From Fibrella aestuarina BUZ 2 (lineage in GTDB: Bacteria > Bacteroidota > Bacteroidia > Cytophagales > Spirosomataceae): a stretch of 64,000 nt of DNA. A model generated the notes under the pieces. It did not search any database. It was not told the origin of the DNA and saw only the letters and a program-made list of their open reading frames with translations. The stretch spans positions 3,470,478 to 3,534,477 of the forward strand of contig NC_020054.1 in NCBI RefSeq assembly GCF_000331105.1, in the 5' to 3' direction. Numbering within the stretch: position 1 is the first letter of the stretch; every line of letters begins with the position of its first letter. Below are positions 55,302 through 63,416 of the stretch, piece by piece. A program made the translations under genes and the position numbers.

Positions 55302-55324
55302 GTATAAAGAACGGTATGTATTGA

Positions 55325-55552
55325 CTAAAGCAGACTGCGCAGTATCGTTTCGACGAGCGAGGCGACATCGGCCAGACGGGCGGCTACCCAATTGGCCACA
55401 CTCAGCTGGCTGTTGTGCGGCAGGGTCAACGTGGGTCGCTGAGCCGCTGCTGGCTGTAGCATGCGCAACGTCATGAATCCGGCCAGCATCAGGCAGTTCA
55501 GGCTCAGGGTGAGCACGGTCTTACTTCGTAGCAGTTGAGCAAGCCAGTTCAT
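55325..55552 (-). CDS. Small hypothetical membrane-associated protein
   Basis: A 75-residue protein from the ATG at 55550-55552 (MNWLAQLLRSKTVLTLSLNC). One hydrophobic segment (TVLTLSLNCLMLAGFMTL) could be a membrane helix or a signal peptide ending near AAAQ. The rest is short and polar with a C-terminal amphipathic helix (VAARLADVASLVETILRSLL). No family recognised. A TAATTTTG promoter element 22 bp upstream and a strong terminator downstream support it as a separately expressed gene. Confidence 0.55.
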   Translation of the reverse strand: MNWLAQLLRSKTVLTLSLNCLMLAGFMTLRMLQPAAAQRPTLTLPHNSQLSVANWVAARLADVASLVETILRSLL

Positions 55553-55573
55553 GATGGTGTTGGTTAACAGGCA

Positions 55574-55581
55574 CAAAATTA
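55574..55581 (-). promoter_or_regulatory. Promoter -7 element TAATTTTG for the 75-residue gene
   Basis: Exact TAnnTTTG match on the minus strand, 22 bp upstream of the ATG at 55552. No convincing -33 element. Confidence 0.5.
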
Positions 55582-55600
55582 ATCAGGGCAATGAAAATAC

Positions 55601-57067
55601 CTATTTTGCGATCACCTTTATTAAGGATCCCTGCTGCACCTGATCATCGTTTTTCATGCTGTTCAGCACCCCCAATTCTTCCAACCGGCTGCTGGGCATA
55701 CCCAGGGCCGTCATGGCGTCGCGGAACGTACCTGTGCGAGGCACTTGCTTCACGTACACCCGGTCCGGTTTGCGGTTTAGTTTGTCGGGGTCGGTGAGGG
55801 TGCGGAAGCTTTCCGATACGCGCTTGAACGAAGGGAACGCCTGCTGAAAATCGGTGGCCGCTGACAGCCCGTGCAGGGCATAAATCCCGTTGTTATACTG
55901 GATCAGGTACGTTCCGATTTGCAGCGTGTTGGCGGCTGACTGCTGTTGCTGGGGCTGGCCTTGCTGCTGTTGCGGTTTCTGCTGCGAAATGACCACCAGC
56001 GCGGGCAGACCATTAACGGTTGTCTTGCCATTTTCGAGCACCGTCAGGCCCAGTTCTTTAACCATGTTCTGAGCGGCTTCATCGAGCGAATTGCCTTTCG
56101 CCAGCATCAGGATCATCGCCGACTTGCCGTCTTTGGGGCCCATCTGGAACTGGGCGGGCGAGTTCTGGTACTGCCAGCCGCTCGGCACGCTAAACTGAAA
56201 CTTCAGCTCGGGGTGATAAAACATGTTGTTTTCCACAAAACCCTGCCTTGGGTCTTCGCCAAACATAATGCCATCGACGAGCCGCAGGTAGGCGTCGCGG
56301 TTGATCTGGTAGTTGGCAGGGTTCTGGGTCTGATAGTCCTTGGCCAACTGATTGACGCGCGTGAAGCGGTTGCCCGGGTCGGGGTGAGTCGAGAGCATGT
56401 TGGGCACGGCCTGTCCCGAATTATCCTGAATCCGTTTGATGGTGCTGAAGAAGTTGGCCATCTGCCTGGCGTCATACCCAATTTTGCTTGAGTAACCCAC
56501 GCCCAGCTGATCGGACTCTGATTCGTGGTCGCGGCTGTATTTGAGCGTCAGGAGTTGCGCGCCCTGCATGAGCGTTTCGCCCAGTTGCGGCACGAAGATG
56601 GTACCGGCGATGGCTCCTAGTGTGCTGAACAACTGGCTGGTTTGCTGCCGAACGGAGTGGCGCGCCGTAACGTGCCCAATCTCGTGCCCCAACACACCGG
56701 CAAACTCCGCCTCGTTGTTAAAGTGGGCCATAATCCCCCGCGTGAAGTAAACGTACCCACCCGGCACGGCAAAAGCGTTGACGACGGGCGAATCGACGAT
56801 GTAAAATTGGTAGGGCAGGTCGGGGCGGTGCGAAATGGCCGCCATGGCCTTACCTTTTTCGTTGATGTAAGCGGTCAGCTTGGCATTCTCGTAAATCCCC
56901 ATCGACGCGACGATTGAGGGGTGCGACTCTTTGCCAAGGGCGATTTCCTGCTCGGTCGACATCAGGCTTATCTCGCGCTTGCCCGTGACTGGATTTCGGG
57001 CGCAGTGGGTGAGTGTCAGGGCCAATCCGGCAATGGCCAACCGGGTAAATCGTGTAGTGAACTGCAT
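55601..57067 (-). CDS. M48-family metalloprotease lipoprotein
   Basis: About 488 residues from the ATG at 57065-57067 (MQFTTRFTRLAIAGLALTLT HC), a lipoprotein signal with the lipobox Cys followed by ARNPVTGKREISLMSTEQEI, a start typical of BepA/YcaL-like M48 proteases. The zinc motif GVLGHEIGHVTARHSVRQQ is near residue 126, with the third-ligand Glu in YSRDHESESDQLGVGYSSKI. The C-terminal 250 residues form additional domains with a Gln-rich linker (QQKPQQQQGQPQQQQSAAN) and a LysM-like or substrate-binding end (RDAMTALGMPSSRLEELGVL NSMKNDDQVQQGSLIKVI). Likely acts in the periplasm on outer-membrane proteins; substrate inferred from BepA only. Confidence 0.9.
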   Translation of the reverse strand: MQFTTRFTRLAIAGLALTLTHCARNPVTGKREISLMSTEQEIALGKESHPSIVASMGIYENAKLTAYINEKGKAMAAISHRPDLPYQFYIVDSPVVNAFAVPGGYVYFTRGIMAHFNNEAEFAGVLGHEIGHVTARHSVRQQTSQLFSTLGAIAGTIFVPQLGETLMQGAQLLTLKYSRDHESESDQLGVGYSSKIGYDARQMANFFSTIKRIQDNSGQAVPNMLSTHPDPGNRFTRVNQLAKDYQTQNPANYQINRDAYLRLVDGIMFGEDPRQGFVENNMFYHPELKFQFSVPSGWQYQNSPAQFQMGPKDGKSAMILMLAKGNSLDEAAQNMVKELGLTVLENGKTTVNGLPALVVISQQKPQQQQGQPQQQQSAANTLQIGTYLIQYNNGIYALHGLSAATDFQQAFPSFKRVSESFRTLTDPDKLNRKPDRVYVKQVPRTGTFRDAMTALGMPSSRLEELGVLNSMKNDDQVQQGSLIKVIAK

Positions 57068-57270
57068 TGTGCGAACGGAGAATGTGTCGTGTAGTAAGTA
57101 AGTAACCACGCAGGCAGTGCGTATGTTTGCTGGGTAAATGTGCTATGAATTCGGGAGATTGTACAAAACGGCAGAGCTTTCCCCAGACGGGAAGCCATTT
57201 ACTACCCACGTGAAACCATCGTGGTGGGGAGCGCGGGCTCGTTGGCCGAAGCGACTGTTGGTGAATTGGG

Positions 57271-58470
57271 CTATAAAATGAACCCCAGCGCGAGCCCTCC
57301 CAGAATGAGCGCAAAAGGGGGCGTTTTGGTGAATTCGAGCAGCAGAATGGTGCCCATAACCACCGCGACGAATGGCCAGTGGATGACCATCGGCTCGAAG
57401 AGAATGATGGCCGAAGCGGCCGTCAGGCCTGTGCTGGCGGCGTTGATGCCGTCAAGCGACGCCCGTACGGGACGATGGCGTTTGACCTGATCCCAGAAGC
57501 GGTACACAAAGAAGATCAGGAACGTACCTGGCAGGAAAATCGCCACCGTAGCCACCAGACTGCCCAGCAGTTGGCCCTGAAAGCCTTCGGCGCGCATGGC
57601 GAGTGTGCCGATGTAGGAGGCAAACGCGAATACCGGCCCCGGCATCGCCTGCACCAGCCCCAAACCCGACAGAAACTCTTCGCGGCTGACGTAGTGCTTA
57701 AACGCAACGAACTCGTTGTAGAGAATGGGCGTAAGCACCTGCCCACCGCCAAACACGAGGCTGCCATTGCGGTAAAAATTCTCGAACAGCCGCACGGGCA
57801 ACGACTGCGTAATAGCCCCTAAGACCGCCGCGCCGACGAGCACGCCCAGCCACAGAAAAAAATTGGCCCACTGAATCTGCATGGGCTGGTGTTCCATTTT
57901 CTCGTGCTTCTGATACTTCAGCGCCGTAGTGAGGCCACCCACCAGAATCACGATGGGCGTCATAAACGGCGACCGAAACGCGTAGGCCGCTAATGCCGCC
58001 AGAACGGCCAGCACGACCCCGGTCTGATCGCGAATGACCTTGCGGCCAATCCGATACCCCGCCACCACCAGGAAGCCAACGGCCATCGGCTGCACGTAGC
58101 GCGTGAACGCCAGCGACCCGTTATGTTGCTCGACGTAGAAAATGCCGATGCCTGCCGCCGTCATCATCAGCACGGCTGGCAGGCACCAGATCAGGAGCGT
58201 CAGGTAGGCCAGATTGGGGCCGCCAATTTTGAAGCCCAGCGCCGTAATCGTTTGGGTCGAGGTGGGGCCGGGCAAGAGTTGGCAGAGGGCCGTCAACTCC
58301 ATCAGTTCTGCCTCGGTGAAGTACCGCCGTTTGCGCACCAGCAGTTCCAGAAAGAGGGTGAGGTGCACCTGTGGTCCACCAAACGACGTTAGGGCCAACA
58401 CCAGCACGTCCTTCAGGAAAATGAAGTAGCGAATCTTCCGAACGGGCGGCAGGGTAGAGGTAAACTTCAT
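57271..58470 (-). CDS. chrA: Chromate transporter, ChrA family
   Basis: A 399-residue membrane protein with two homologous CHR halves. Each begins with the family signature: FLKDVLVLALTSFGGPQVHL and, in the second half, FENFYRNGSLVFGGGQVLTP I. Other motifs are LTALCQLLPGPTSTQTITAL GFKIGG and GLVQAMPGPVFAFASYIGTL. About ten to twelve helices. Long ChrA proteins export chromate, often with sulfate as a competing substrate. Many environmental bacteria carry them without a chromate operon; no chrB or chrC is nearby. Family firm, physiological substrate uncertain. Confidence 0.92.
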   Translation of the reverse strand: MKFTSTLPPVRKIRYFIFLKDVLVLALTSFGGPQVHLTLFLELLVRKRRYFTEAELMELTALCQLLPGPTSTQTITALGFKIGGPNLAYLTLLIWCLPAVLMMTAAGIGIFYVEQHNGSLAFTRYVQPMAVGFLVVAGYRIGRKVIRDQTGVVLAVLAALAAYAFRSPFMTPIVILVGGLTTALKYQKHEKMEHQPMQIQWANFFLWLGVLVGAAVLGAITQSLPVRLFENFYRNGSLVFGGGQVLTPILYNEFVAFKHYVSREEFLSGLGLVQAMPGPVFAFASYIGTLAMRAEGFQGQLLGSLVATVAIFLPGTFLIFFVYRFWDQVKRHRPVRASLDGINAASTGLTAASAIILFEPMVIHWPFVAVVMGTILLLEFTKTPPFALILGGLALGFIL

Positions 58471-58473
58471 GCA

Positions 58474-58547
58474 GCAGGGGCAAGGGGCACGGGGCTTCGG
58501 GCACGAGTAGCAGGAACGCTTGCTCCCCTGCCCAAGCCCCGTGCCTT
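58474..58547. repeat. Inverted repeat between chrA and the oxygenase gene
   Basis: GGGGCACGGGGCTTCGGGCA on the left pairs with TGCCCAAGCCCCGTGCC on the right with one mismatch, and GCAGGGGCAAG has a further partner in CTTGCTCCCCTGC. The right arm runs into the oxygenase stop codon region at 58546. GC-rich member of the long palindrome group. Confidence 0.7.
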
Positions 58548-59505
58548 ACTTTTTCTTCAATCCCAACTCCTGCAAACGCTCATCCAGAAACTCGCCGGCG
58601 GTCATGTCGGCGTAGAGTTTCGGATTTTTGGCGTCGATGCAACTGCCGAGGCTGGTTAGGTCCATATCAGCGCGGGGATGCATAAAGAACGGAATGGAAT
58701 ACCGCGACGTCCCCATCTTTTCGCGGGGCGGGTTCACTACCCGATGAATGGTCGATTTGAGGCGGTGGTTGGTCAGCCGGTCAAGCATGTCGCCTACGTT
58801 CACAATGATCTGATCGGGCAGGGCCGTGATCGCGATCCACTGACCGTCGCGGCGGAGCACTTCCAGCCCATCGGCCGAGGCACCCATCAGCAGCGTGATC
58901 AGGTTGATATCGCCGTGAGCCGCCGCCCGTACGGCGCCTTCGGGCGTGGTGTTTGGGTCGAGCGGAAAGTAATGCAGCGCCCGCAGGATGCTGTCGCCGT
59001 TCCGAACTTTATCCTCGAAATAGGCTTCGGGCAGGTTCAGGTAGAGCGCAATCGCCCGCAACAGCGTTTTGCCCGTGTTCTCCAGAATCCGGTACGTATC
59101 GACGGTATACTTGCCAAAATCGGGGTACTCATCGGGCAGCACGTTGGCGGGCATCGACCCTTCCGGTTCGGGCTGACCGATGTGGTAGAACTCTTTCAGG
59201 TCGGCCACCTTAAAGCCTTTGGCCGTCTCTTTCCCCTTACCAACGTACCCACGTTGCCCGTTGAGTTCGGGGTGTTCGTAGCGCTTTTTTACCTCATCGG
59301 GTGCCTGGAAAAATTCCCGAGCCGATGCGTATAAGTGTTCCGTTAGCTCGGCGGTGAGGCCATGGTTCCGGATTGCAACAAAACCAATATTGGTAAAGGC
59401 GTCGCCAAGTGCCTGCACAAACTGAGCGCGGCGAGCGGCGTCGCCTGACGTAAAATCCGCTAAGTCGAGCGAAGGTATCTGGTCGTACAATGATAAATCA
59501 GCCAT
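58546..59505 (-). CDS. Isopenicillin-N-synthase-like 2-oxoglutarate/Fe(II) oxygenase
   Basis: A 319-residue non-haem iron dioxygenase. The N-terminal DIOX_N domain (IPSLDLADFTSGDAARRAQF; GFVAIRNHGL) is followed by the 2OG-FeII_Oxy core with the metal triad AAHGDINLITLL (His, Asp) and STIHRVVNPP (His), and RYSIPFFMHPRAD carrying the R-x-S co-substrate anchor. Length is normal. The family hydroxylates or cyclises diverse small molecules. No biosynthetic neighbours point to a substrate. A TAATTTTG promoter element lies upstream. Confidence 0.9.
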   Translation of the reverse strand: MADLSLYDQIPSLDLADFTSGDAARRAQFVQALGDAFTNIGFVAIRNHGLTAELTEHLYASAREFFQAPDEVKKRYEHPELNGQRGYVGKGKETAKGFKVADLKEFYHIGQPEPEGSMPANVLPDEYPDFGKYTVDTYRILENTGKTLLRAIALYLNLPEAYFEDKVRNGDSILRALHYFPLDPNTTPEGAVRAAAHGDINLITLLMGASADGLEVLRRDGQWIAITALPDQIIVNVGDMLDRLTNHRLKSTIHRVVNPPREKMGTSRYSIPFFMHPRADMDLTSLGSCIDAKNPKLYADMTAGEFLDERLQELGLKKK

Positions 59506-59530
59506 GATCGAAGACGAAGTTGCTAAACGA

Positions 59531-59538
59531 CAAAATTA
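59531..59538 (-). promoter_or_regulatory. Promoter -7 element TAATTTTG for the oxygenase gene
   Basis: Exact TAnnTTTG match on the minus strand 26 bp upstream of the ATG at 59505. A second exact match on the plus strand, TACTTTTG at 59591-59598, could serve the divergent histidine kinase gene. Confidence 0.55.
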
Positions 59539-59590
59539 CGAAAACCCGCAGAATCCTTGTTAGTGGTCCTAAGTCAAGCAGCGGTTGCGT

Positions 59591-59598
59591 TACTTTTG
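59591..59598 (+). promoter_or_regulatory. Promoter -7 element TACTTTTG for the PAS histidine kinase gene
   Basis: Exact TAnnTTTG match about 88 bp before the ATG at 59686, giving a leader of roughly 80 bases. A TTG at a suitable -33 position is not evident. Confidence 0.5.
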
Positions 59599-59685
59599 CG
59601 GCTTCAACCAACAACCAATCGGCCTGGTTGGTTGACACTCAGAAAAACACCCACACGTACGTTCTAAAGCGACTATTCACGTTCT

Positions 59686-61254
59686 ATGCAATCATCCTCA
59701 GATGTGCCTGCGCCAGCCGCTGACTCCACAGTTATCAGCTTAATGCAGGCCGCCTTAGACCAGTCAGCTAGCGGTATCATTGTCTGCGAAGCCGTACGGG
59801 ACAACCGGAGAGGAATCCAAGCGGCTCGTGTGGTGCTGGTGAACCGGCGGGCCGAGCAATACCTGGGCCTGTCCCGTAGCGAATTGATTGGACAGACCGG
59901 TGACAGCATTTTAGTGACGGCTACCAGCAGTGATCTGTGGCCCAACGTCTACAAGGCCATCGAGACGGGGGAGCCGAACCGCTACGACGTGTTTCTGAGT
60001 ATTCGGCGGAGTGAGGTAGCCGCCTGGTTTGATATGTGCATCGAGCCGGTGGGCGACGGCGAACGTGTGGTGGTTTCGCTGGCCGACATTACTGAGATAC
60101 GGAATGCCAAACAGGCTCTGATGGGTGAGTCGATCCTGTTCAAAGCGCTTTCGTCGACGGTGCCTGAGATGGGGGTTATCGTCACCGATTATTTCAAGAA
60201 AATTCTAACCGCCAGCGGCCTGCTGCCCGATCTGCTCTCAAATACCAATCCCGATGAGCTGGTAGGGGGGCTGCTGGAAAACTTTGTGTTGCCCGAATTT
60301 CGGCAAGACTGGCGCAATTACCTCGGTACGGCCCTTCGCGGCGAGGCGCACTTTTTCTCCGACCACTGGGCGGGTTGGCGCAGTGAAGTATATGTGGGGC
60401 CCGTCTATAATGACGTGGGCGCGGTGGTCATGATTCTGGTTGTGTTCCGCAACGTCACCGAGCAGTACCGGCAGCAACAGGCCCTCATTCAGAGCAACAT
60501 GGCCCTGGAACAGTCGAACCGGAGCCTCGAACAGTTTGCCTACGTGGCCTCCCACGATTTGCAGGAGCCATTGCGGAAAATCAAATCCTTTGGTGACTTG
60601 CTCCGTACGAATTACGGCGACGCCATCGGCGAAGAAGGTATCGGTCTCATTCAGCGGATGCAGTCGGCTTCGGAGCGGATGAGCACCCTGATTCAGTCGC
60701 TGTTGGCCTACGCGCGGCTCAGTTCCGAGCAGCGATCGCCCAGCGTGGTGCATCTGGAAGACCTGTTCAACGAGCTCATCAGCGACCTGAGTGTAGCTAT
60801 TCAGGAACGAAACGGCGTGGTTCGTCTGAAACCACCCCTGCCTATTATCCCCGGCGACGAGCAGCAGCTACGGCAGCTGTTTCAGAACCTGTTGACCAAC
60901 GCCCTGAAGTTTGTGCCCTCCGACCGAACGCCCATCATCACGATTGGGGCGCGGGTGGTTGAAGGCCCCAAAGTGCCTCATGTGGCGGCCGCGGCCGATG
61001 CCATCTACGCCGAAGTCGATATTCAGGACAACGGCATCGGAATCGATAAGGAGAACTACGACAAGATTTTCGGACTCTTCAACCGGTTGCACGGCCGCAA
61101 GCAGTATGAAGGATCGGGCATTGGGCTGGCGACGACCAAAAAAGTGGTCGAAAACCACAAAGGCGCGATCACCATCGACAGTCAGCTCGACAAAGGCACC
61201 ACGTTTCACGTATACCTGCCTATGAAAGGCGAAGGCGATACGATAGAGGCATAA
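59686..61254 (+). CDS. Cytoplasmic PAS-domain sensor histidine kinase
   Basis: A 522-residue kinase without a membrane helix. Two PAS-like domains: residues about 18-140 (ALDQSASGIIVCEAV...QYLGLSRSELIGQTGDSILV...VVVSLADITEIRNAKQAL) and 145-265 (VPEMGVIVTDYFKKILTASG...VILVVFRNVTEQYRQQQ, with FRNVTEQ as the PAS end). A coiled linker leads to HisKA with the phospho-acceptor H290 in ASHDLQEPLRKIKSFGDLL, then HATPase_c (FQNLLTNALKFV, DNGIGIDKENYDKIFGLFNR LHG, GSGIGLATTKKVVENHKG). The layout is that of phytochrome-like orphan kinases of Bacteroidota. No response regulator adjoins. Signal unknown. Confidence 0.92.
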   Translation: MQSSSDVPAPAADSTVISLMQAALDQSASGIIVCEAVRDNRRGIQAARVVLVNRRAEQYLGLSRSELIGQTGDSILVTATSSDLWPNVYKAIETGEPNRYDVFLSIRRSEVAAWFDMCIEPVGDGERVVVSLADITEIRNAKQALMGESILFKALSSTVPEMGVIVTDYFKKILTASGLLPDLLSNTNPDELVGGLLENFVLPEFRQDWRNYLGTALRGEAHFFSDHWAGWRSEVYVGPVYNDVGAVVMILVVFRNVTEQYRQQQALIQSNMALEQSNRSLEQFAYVASHDLQEPLRKIKSFGDLLRTNYGDAIGEEGIGLIQRMQSASERMSTLIQSLLAYARLSSEQRSPSVVHLEDLFNELISDLSVAIQERNGVVRLKPPLPIIPGDEQQLRQLFQNLLTNALKFVPSDRTPIITIGARVVEGPKVPHVAAAADAIYAEVDIQDNGIGIDKENYDKIFGLFNRLHGRKQYEGSGIGLATTKKVVENHKGAITIDSQLDKGTTFHVYLPMKGEGDTIEA

Positions 61255-61275
61255 GGCTGAGCGGTTGTAAGTGGG

Positions 61276-61397
61276 TAAGTCTGGAACGTCGTACAGAAAA
61301 AGTCCGGCGTCTGGATAGTCCGTTTGGGTGATGCTTACGCAAAGTCAACACCCAAACGGACTATCCAGACTCCGGACTTTTTCCTGTATGACTTATC
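61276..61397. repeat. Long intergenic inverted repeat LIP-11
   Basis: The inner arms GTCTGGATAGTCCGTTTGGG TG (61309-61330) and their complement (61348-61369) are perfect over 22 bases. The outer part extends pairing through GTACAGAAAAAGTCCGG / CCGGACTTTTTCCTGTATGA C with small gaps. It lies between convergent kinase and sodB genes and probably ends both transcripts. Confidence 0.85.
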
Positions 61398-61407
61398 TCA
61401 GACGTCT

Positions 61408-62103
61408 CTATGCCTGGAACAGCTTACTGGCTTTGTCCCAATCGTAGAGGTTCCAGGCAGCGGCCACGTAGTCGGGGCGTTTGTTCTGGTATTTGAGGTA
61501 GTAAGCGTGTTCCCACACGTCGAGCCCGATCAGGGGCTTACCTGGTTTCTCGGCCAGTTTCATCAGCGGGTTATCCTGGTTGGGTGTCGATACGATCTCG
61601 ACCTCGTTGCCGGTCTTGATGAGCCATACCCAGCCTGACCCAAAACGGCCCGTAGCGGCTTTGCCCCACTCGTCCTTAAACTTATCGAACGACCCATACT
61701 TTTTGGTGATCGCATCGGCCAGCGCCCCTTTAGGCTGCCCGCCGCCCTTCGGCGACAGAATCGTCCAGAAAAACGAGTGGTTCCAGTGGCCACCTCCGTT
61801 ATTACGCACCGCCGCCGGGGTTTTGGCGTCGATAGCGCGTACCAGATCGTCGATGTTCATTTTCGCCATATCCGTGCCCGCCACTGCCTTGTTGAGGTTG
61901 TCGACATAGGCTTTATGGTGCTTCCCGTGGTGAATTTCCATCGTCATCTTGTCGATGTGGGGTTCCAGGGCGGCAGCGTCGTAGGGCAGAGCGGGTAGCG
62001 TGAATGGGCCGGCGGGTTGCTGGCCTATGAAGCCAAACGAGTTGGTAAACGACAGGCCTGCGGCGGCTCCGAATGCTATTTTTAGGAATTCAGCGCGGTT
62101 CAT
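61408..62103 (-). CDS. sodB: Exported Fe/Mn superoxide dismutase
   Basis: A 231-residue SOD with an N-terminal export sequence ([24 protein letters not shown]), so probably periplasmic; the NRAEFLK start is Tat-like but without the twin arginine. Metal ligands are visible: His in [11 protein letters not shown], His in [11 protein letters not shown], and Asp and His in [22 protein letters not shown]. The [10 protein letters not shown] and GSGWVWLI stretches are usual for Fe- or Mn-type enzymes; the metal cannot be fixed by eye. It removes superoxide. The gene symbol is by family convention. Confidence 0.92.
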   Translation of the reverse strand: MNRAEFLKIAFGAAAGLSFTNSFGFIGQQPAGPFTLPALPYDAAALEPHIDKMTMEIHHGKHHKAYVDNLNKAVAGTDMAKMNIDDLVRAIDAKTPAAVRNNGGGHWNHSFFWTILSPKGGGQPKGALADAITKKYGSFDKFKDEWGKAATGRFGSGWVWLIKTGNEVEIVSTPNQDNPLMKLAEKPGKPLIGLDVWEHAYYLKYQNKRPDYVAAAWNLYDWDKASKLFQA

Positions 62104-62266
62104 GGAGTTGATTGATTGGGGGTAAAGGCCCGCCGAAACGGACCGACTTGGGCAAAGAAAGCGGTTTTTGCGGAATGCTGCTCATCCCGACCGGCAGGCA
62201 GACTCGCCGCCCCGCCAAGAACATAACCGCTATGGAATGGTTTTGTCTGTGTAGCACACACAACGA

Positions 62267-62998
62267 ATGCGGTTTACGGATAAGGTTTGTTTGATCACGG
62301 GCGCCACGTCGGGTATTGGCCGGGCGGTGGCGCTGCAAATGGGTACTGAAGGCGGCAAAGTCGCCGTGATAGGGCGGAAGCCCGACGAAGGCGACGAGGT
62401 GCTCGGGGCCTTTGGGGAATTGGCCGGTGAGGCCATGTTTATTCAGGCTGATATTGCCGACGCAGCGGCCATCCAACGGGCTGTTCAGCAAACAATCGAC
62501 CGCTGGGGGCGGGTTGACGTGCTCGTCAATAATGCCGCCAAAATGACCTTCACGCCCATCGTCGAGCTAACCATCGACGATTGGGACGACCTCATGGCGA
62601 CCAACCTGCGGTCGGCGTTCTTATTCTGCAAGTACTGTATCCCGCACATGAACGGTGGGGCTATCGTCAACGTCAGTTCGGTGCATGCGCATCAGACGAC
62701 GCCCAACGTGGTACCTTATGCCGCGTCGAAAGGGGCGCTGGAAGCCTTCACGCGTGGGTTAAGCCTTGAACACCCGCGCGCTACCGTGCGCGTCAACTGT
62801 GTGGCACCGGGCGCGGTGGATACCCCAATGCTATGGGATAATCCCAACGTGAAAGCCAACCGGGAAACGATTGATATGACCGAAGTGGGCCAACCCGAAG
62901 ACCTGGCATCCGTTATCTGTTTCCTGGCGTCGGACGAAGCCCGGTTCATTAACGGCACTACGCTCGTAGCGGATGGCGGCCGCCTCGACAAACTGTAG
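62267..62998 (+). CDS. SDR-family oxidoreductase
   Basis: A 243-residue classical short-chain dehydrogenase. Cofactor motif TGATSGIGRAVALQMG at residues 10-25, an NNAAKM motif in VDVLVNNAAKMTF, the catalytic Ser in IVNVSSVHAHQ, and YAASKGALEAF with the Tyr-x3-Lys. The C-terminal end FINGTTLVADGGRLDKL is typical. The loop after the cofactor site contains GRKPDEGDE, with an Arg that suggests NADP(H) preference. Substrate unknown. Divergent from sodB with a 163-base gap. Confidence 0.92.
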   Translation: MRFTDKVCLITGATSGIGRAVALQMGTEGGKVAVIGRKPDEGDEVLGAFGELAGEAMFIQADIADAAAIQRAVQQTIDRWGRVDVLVNNAAKMTFTPIVELTIDDWDDLMATNLRSAFLFCKYCIPHMNGGAIVNVSSVHAHQTTPNVVPYAASKGALEAFTRGLSLEHPRATVRVNCVAPGAVDTPMLWDNPNVKANRETIDMTEVGQPEDLASVICFLASDEARFINGTTLVADGGRLDKL

Positions 62999-62999
62999 G

Positions 63000-63129
63000 T
63001 GGTGGCAGCAGTCCTAAGTGGCTGAACCTGAGTAGGGAGTAAATGTCCGTAAAAATTAGTTTGGCCCACTGACTAGAAAATAAGGCGGTTTCTTGCAGCG
63101 GGAAACATTTTGCCTTTATTTGCGTTACA
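63000..63129. other. Gap between the SDR gene and the rho promoter
   Basis: No open frame or strong hairpin is seen here. It is the upstream part of the 418-base gene-free stretch before rho; the remainder is promoter and leader. Confidence 0.4.
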
Positions 63130-63158
63130 TTGATTACTGACGGAGTAGTCTATCTTTG
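63130..63158 (+). promoter_or_regulatory. Promoter of rho: TTG-N18-TATCTTTG
   Basis: The best promoter in the window. TTG at 63130-63132 and an exact TAnnTTTG at 63151-63158 are 18 bases apart, as in Bacteroidota primary-sigma promoters. Transcription would start near 63165, about 250 bases ahead of the rho ATG. Confidence 0.75.
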
Positions 63159-63164
63159 TCGCTT

Positions 63165-63416
63165 AGCGAAACCCTGAGCCGTAGTCTACTGGACCGGTTT
63201 TTGTTCGTAATCTGCAGGCAGTAGACTCCGTTGCAGAATCAATCATCCGGTCAATCGCACTGGATGTGGCCAATCTAGCCAGTTAACTTCGCCGATTTCC
63301 TGACGACCCTCACTTAGTGCTTACCAACTCCTAGTTGCCGTTCGGGCCACTCACCAACGTTCCTCACGTGCGCGTTCATTCCGGTCTTCTGCTCACCGAC
63401 TGCGCCACCCCTTAGT
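63165..63416 (+). promoter_or_regulatory. Long 5' leader of rho
   Basis: About 250 untranslated bases between the predicted start site and the ATG at 63417. It contains a hairpin with a 9-bp perfect stem (AGTCTACTG, 63183-63191, and its complement, 63219-63227) and C-rich, poorly structured downstream sequence. Long leaders allow rho to end its own transcription early in E. coli. A similar autoregulation is a reasonable inference here. Confidence 0.5.
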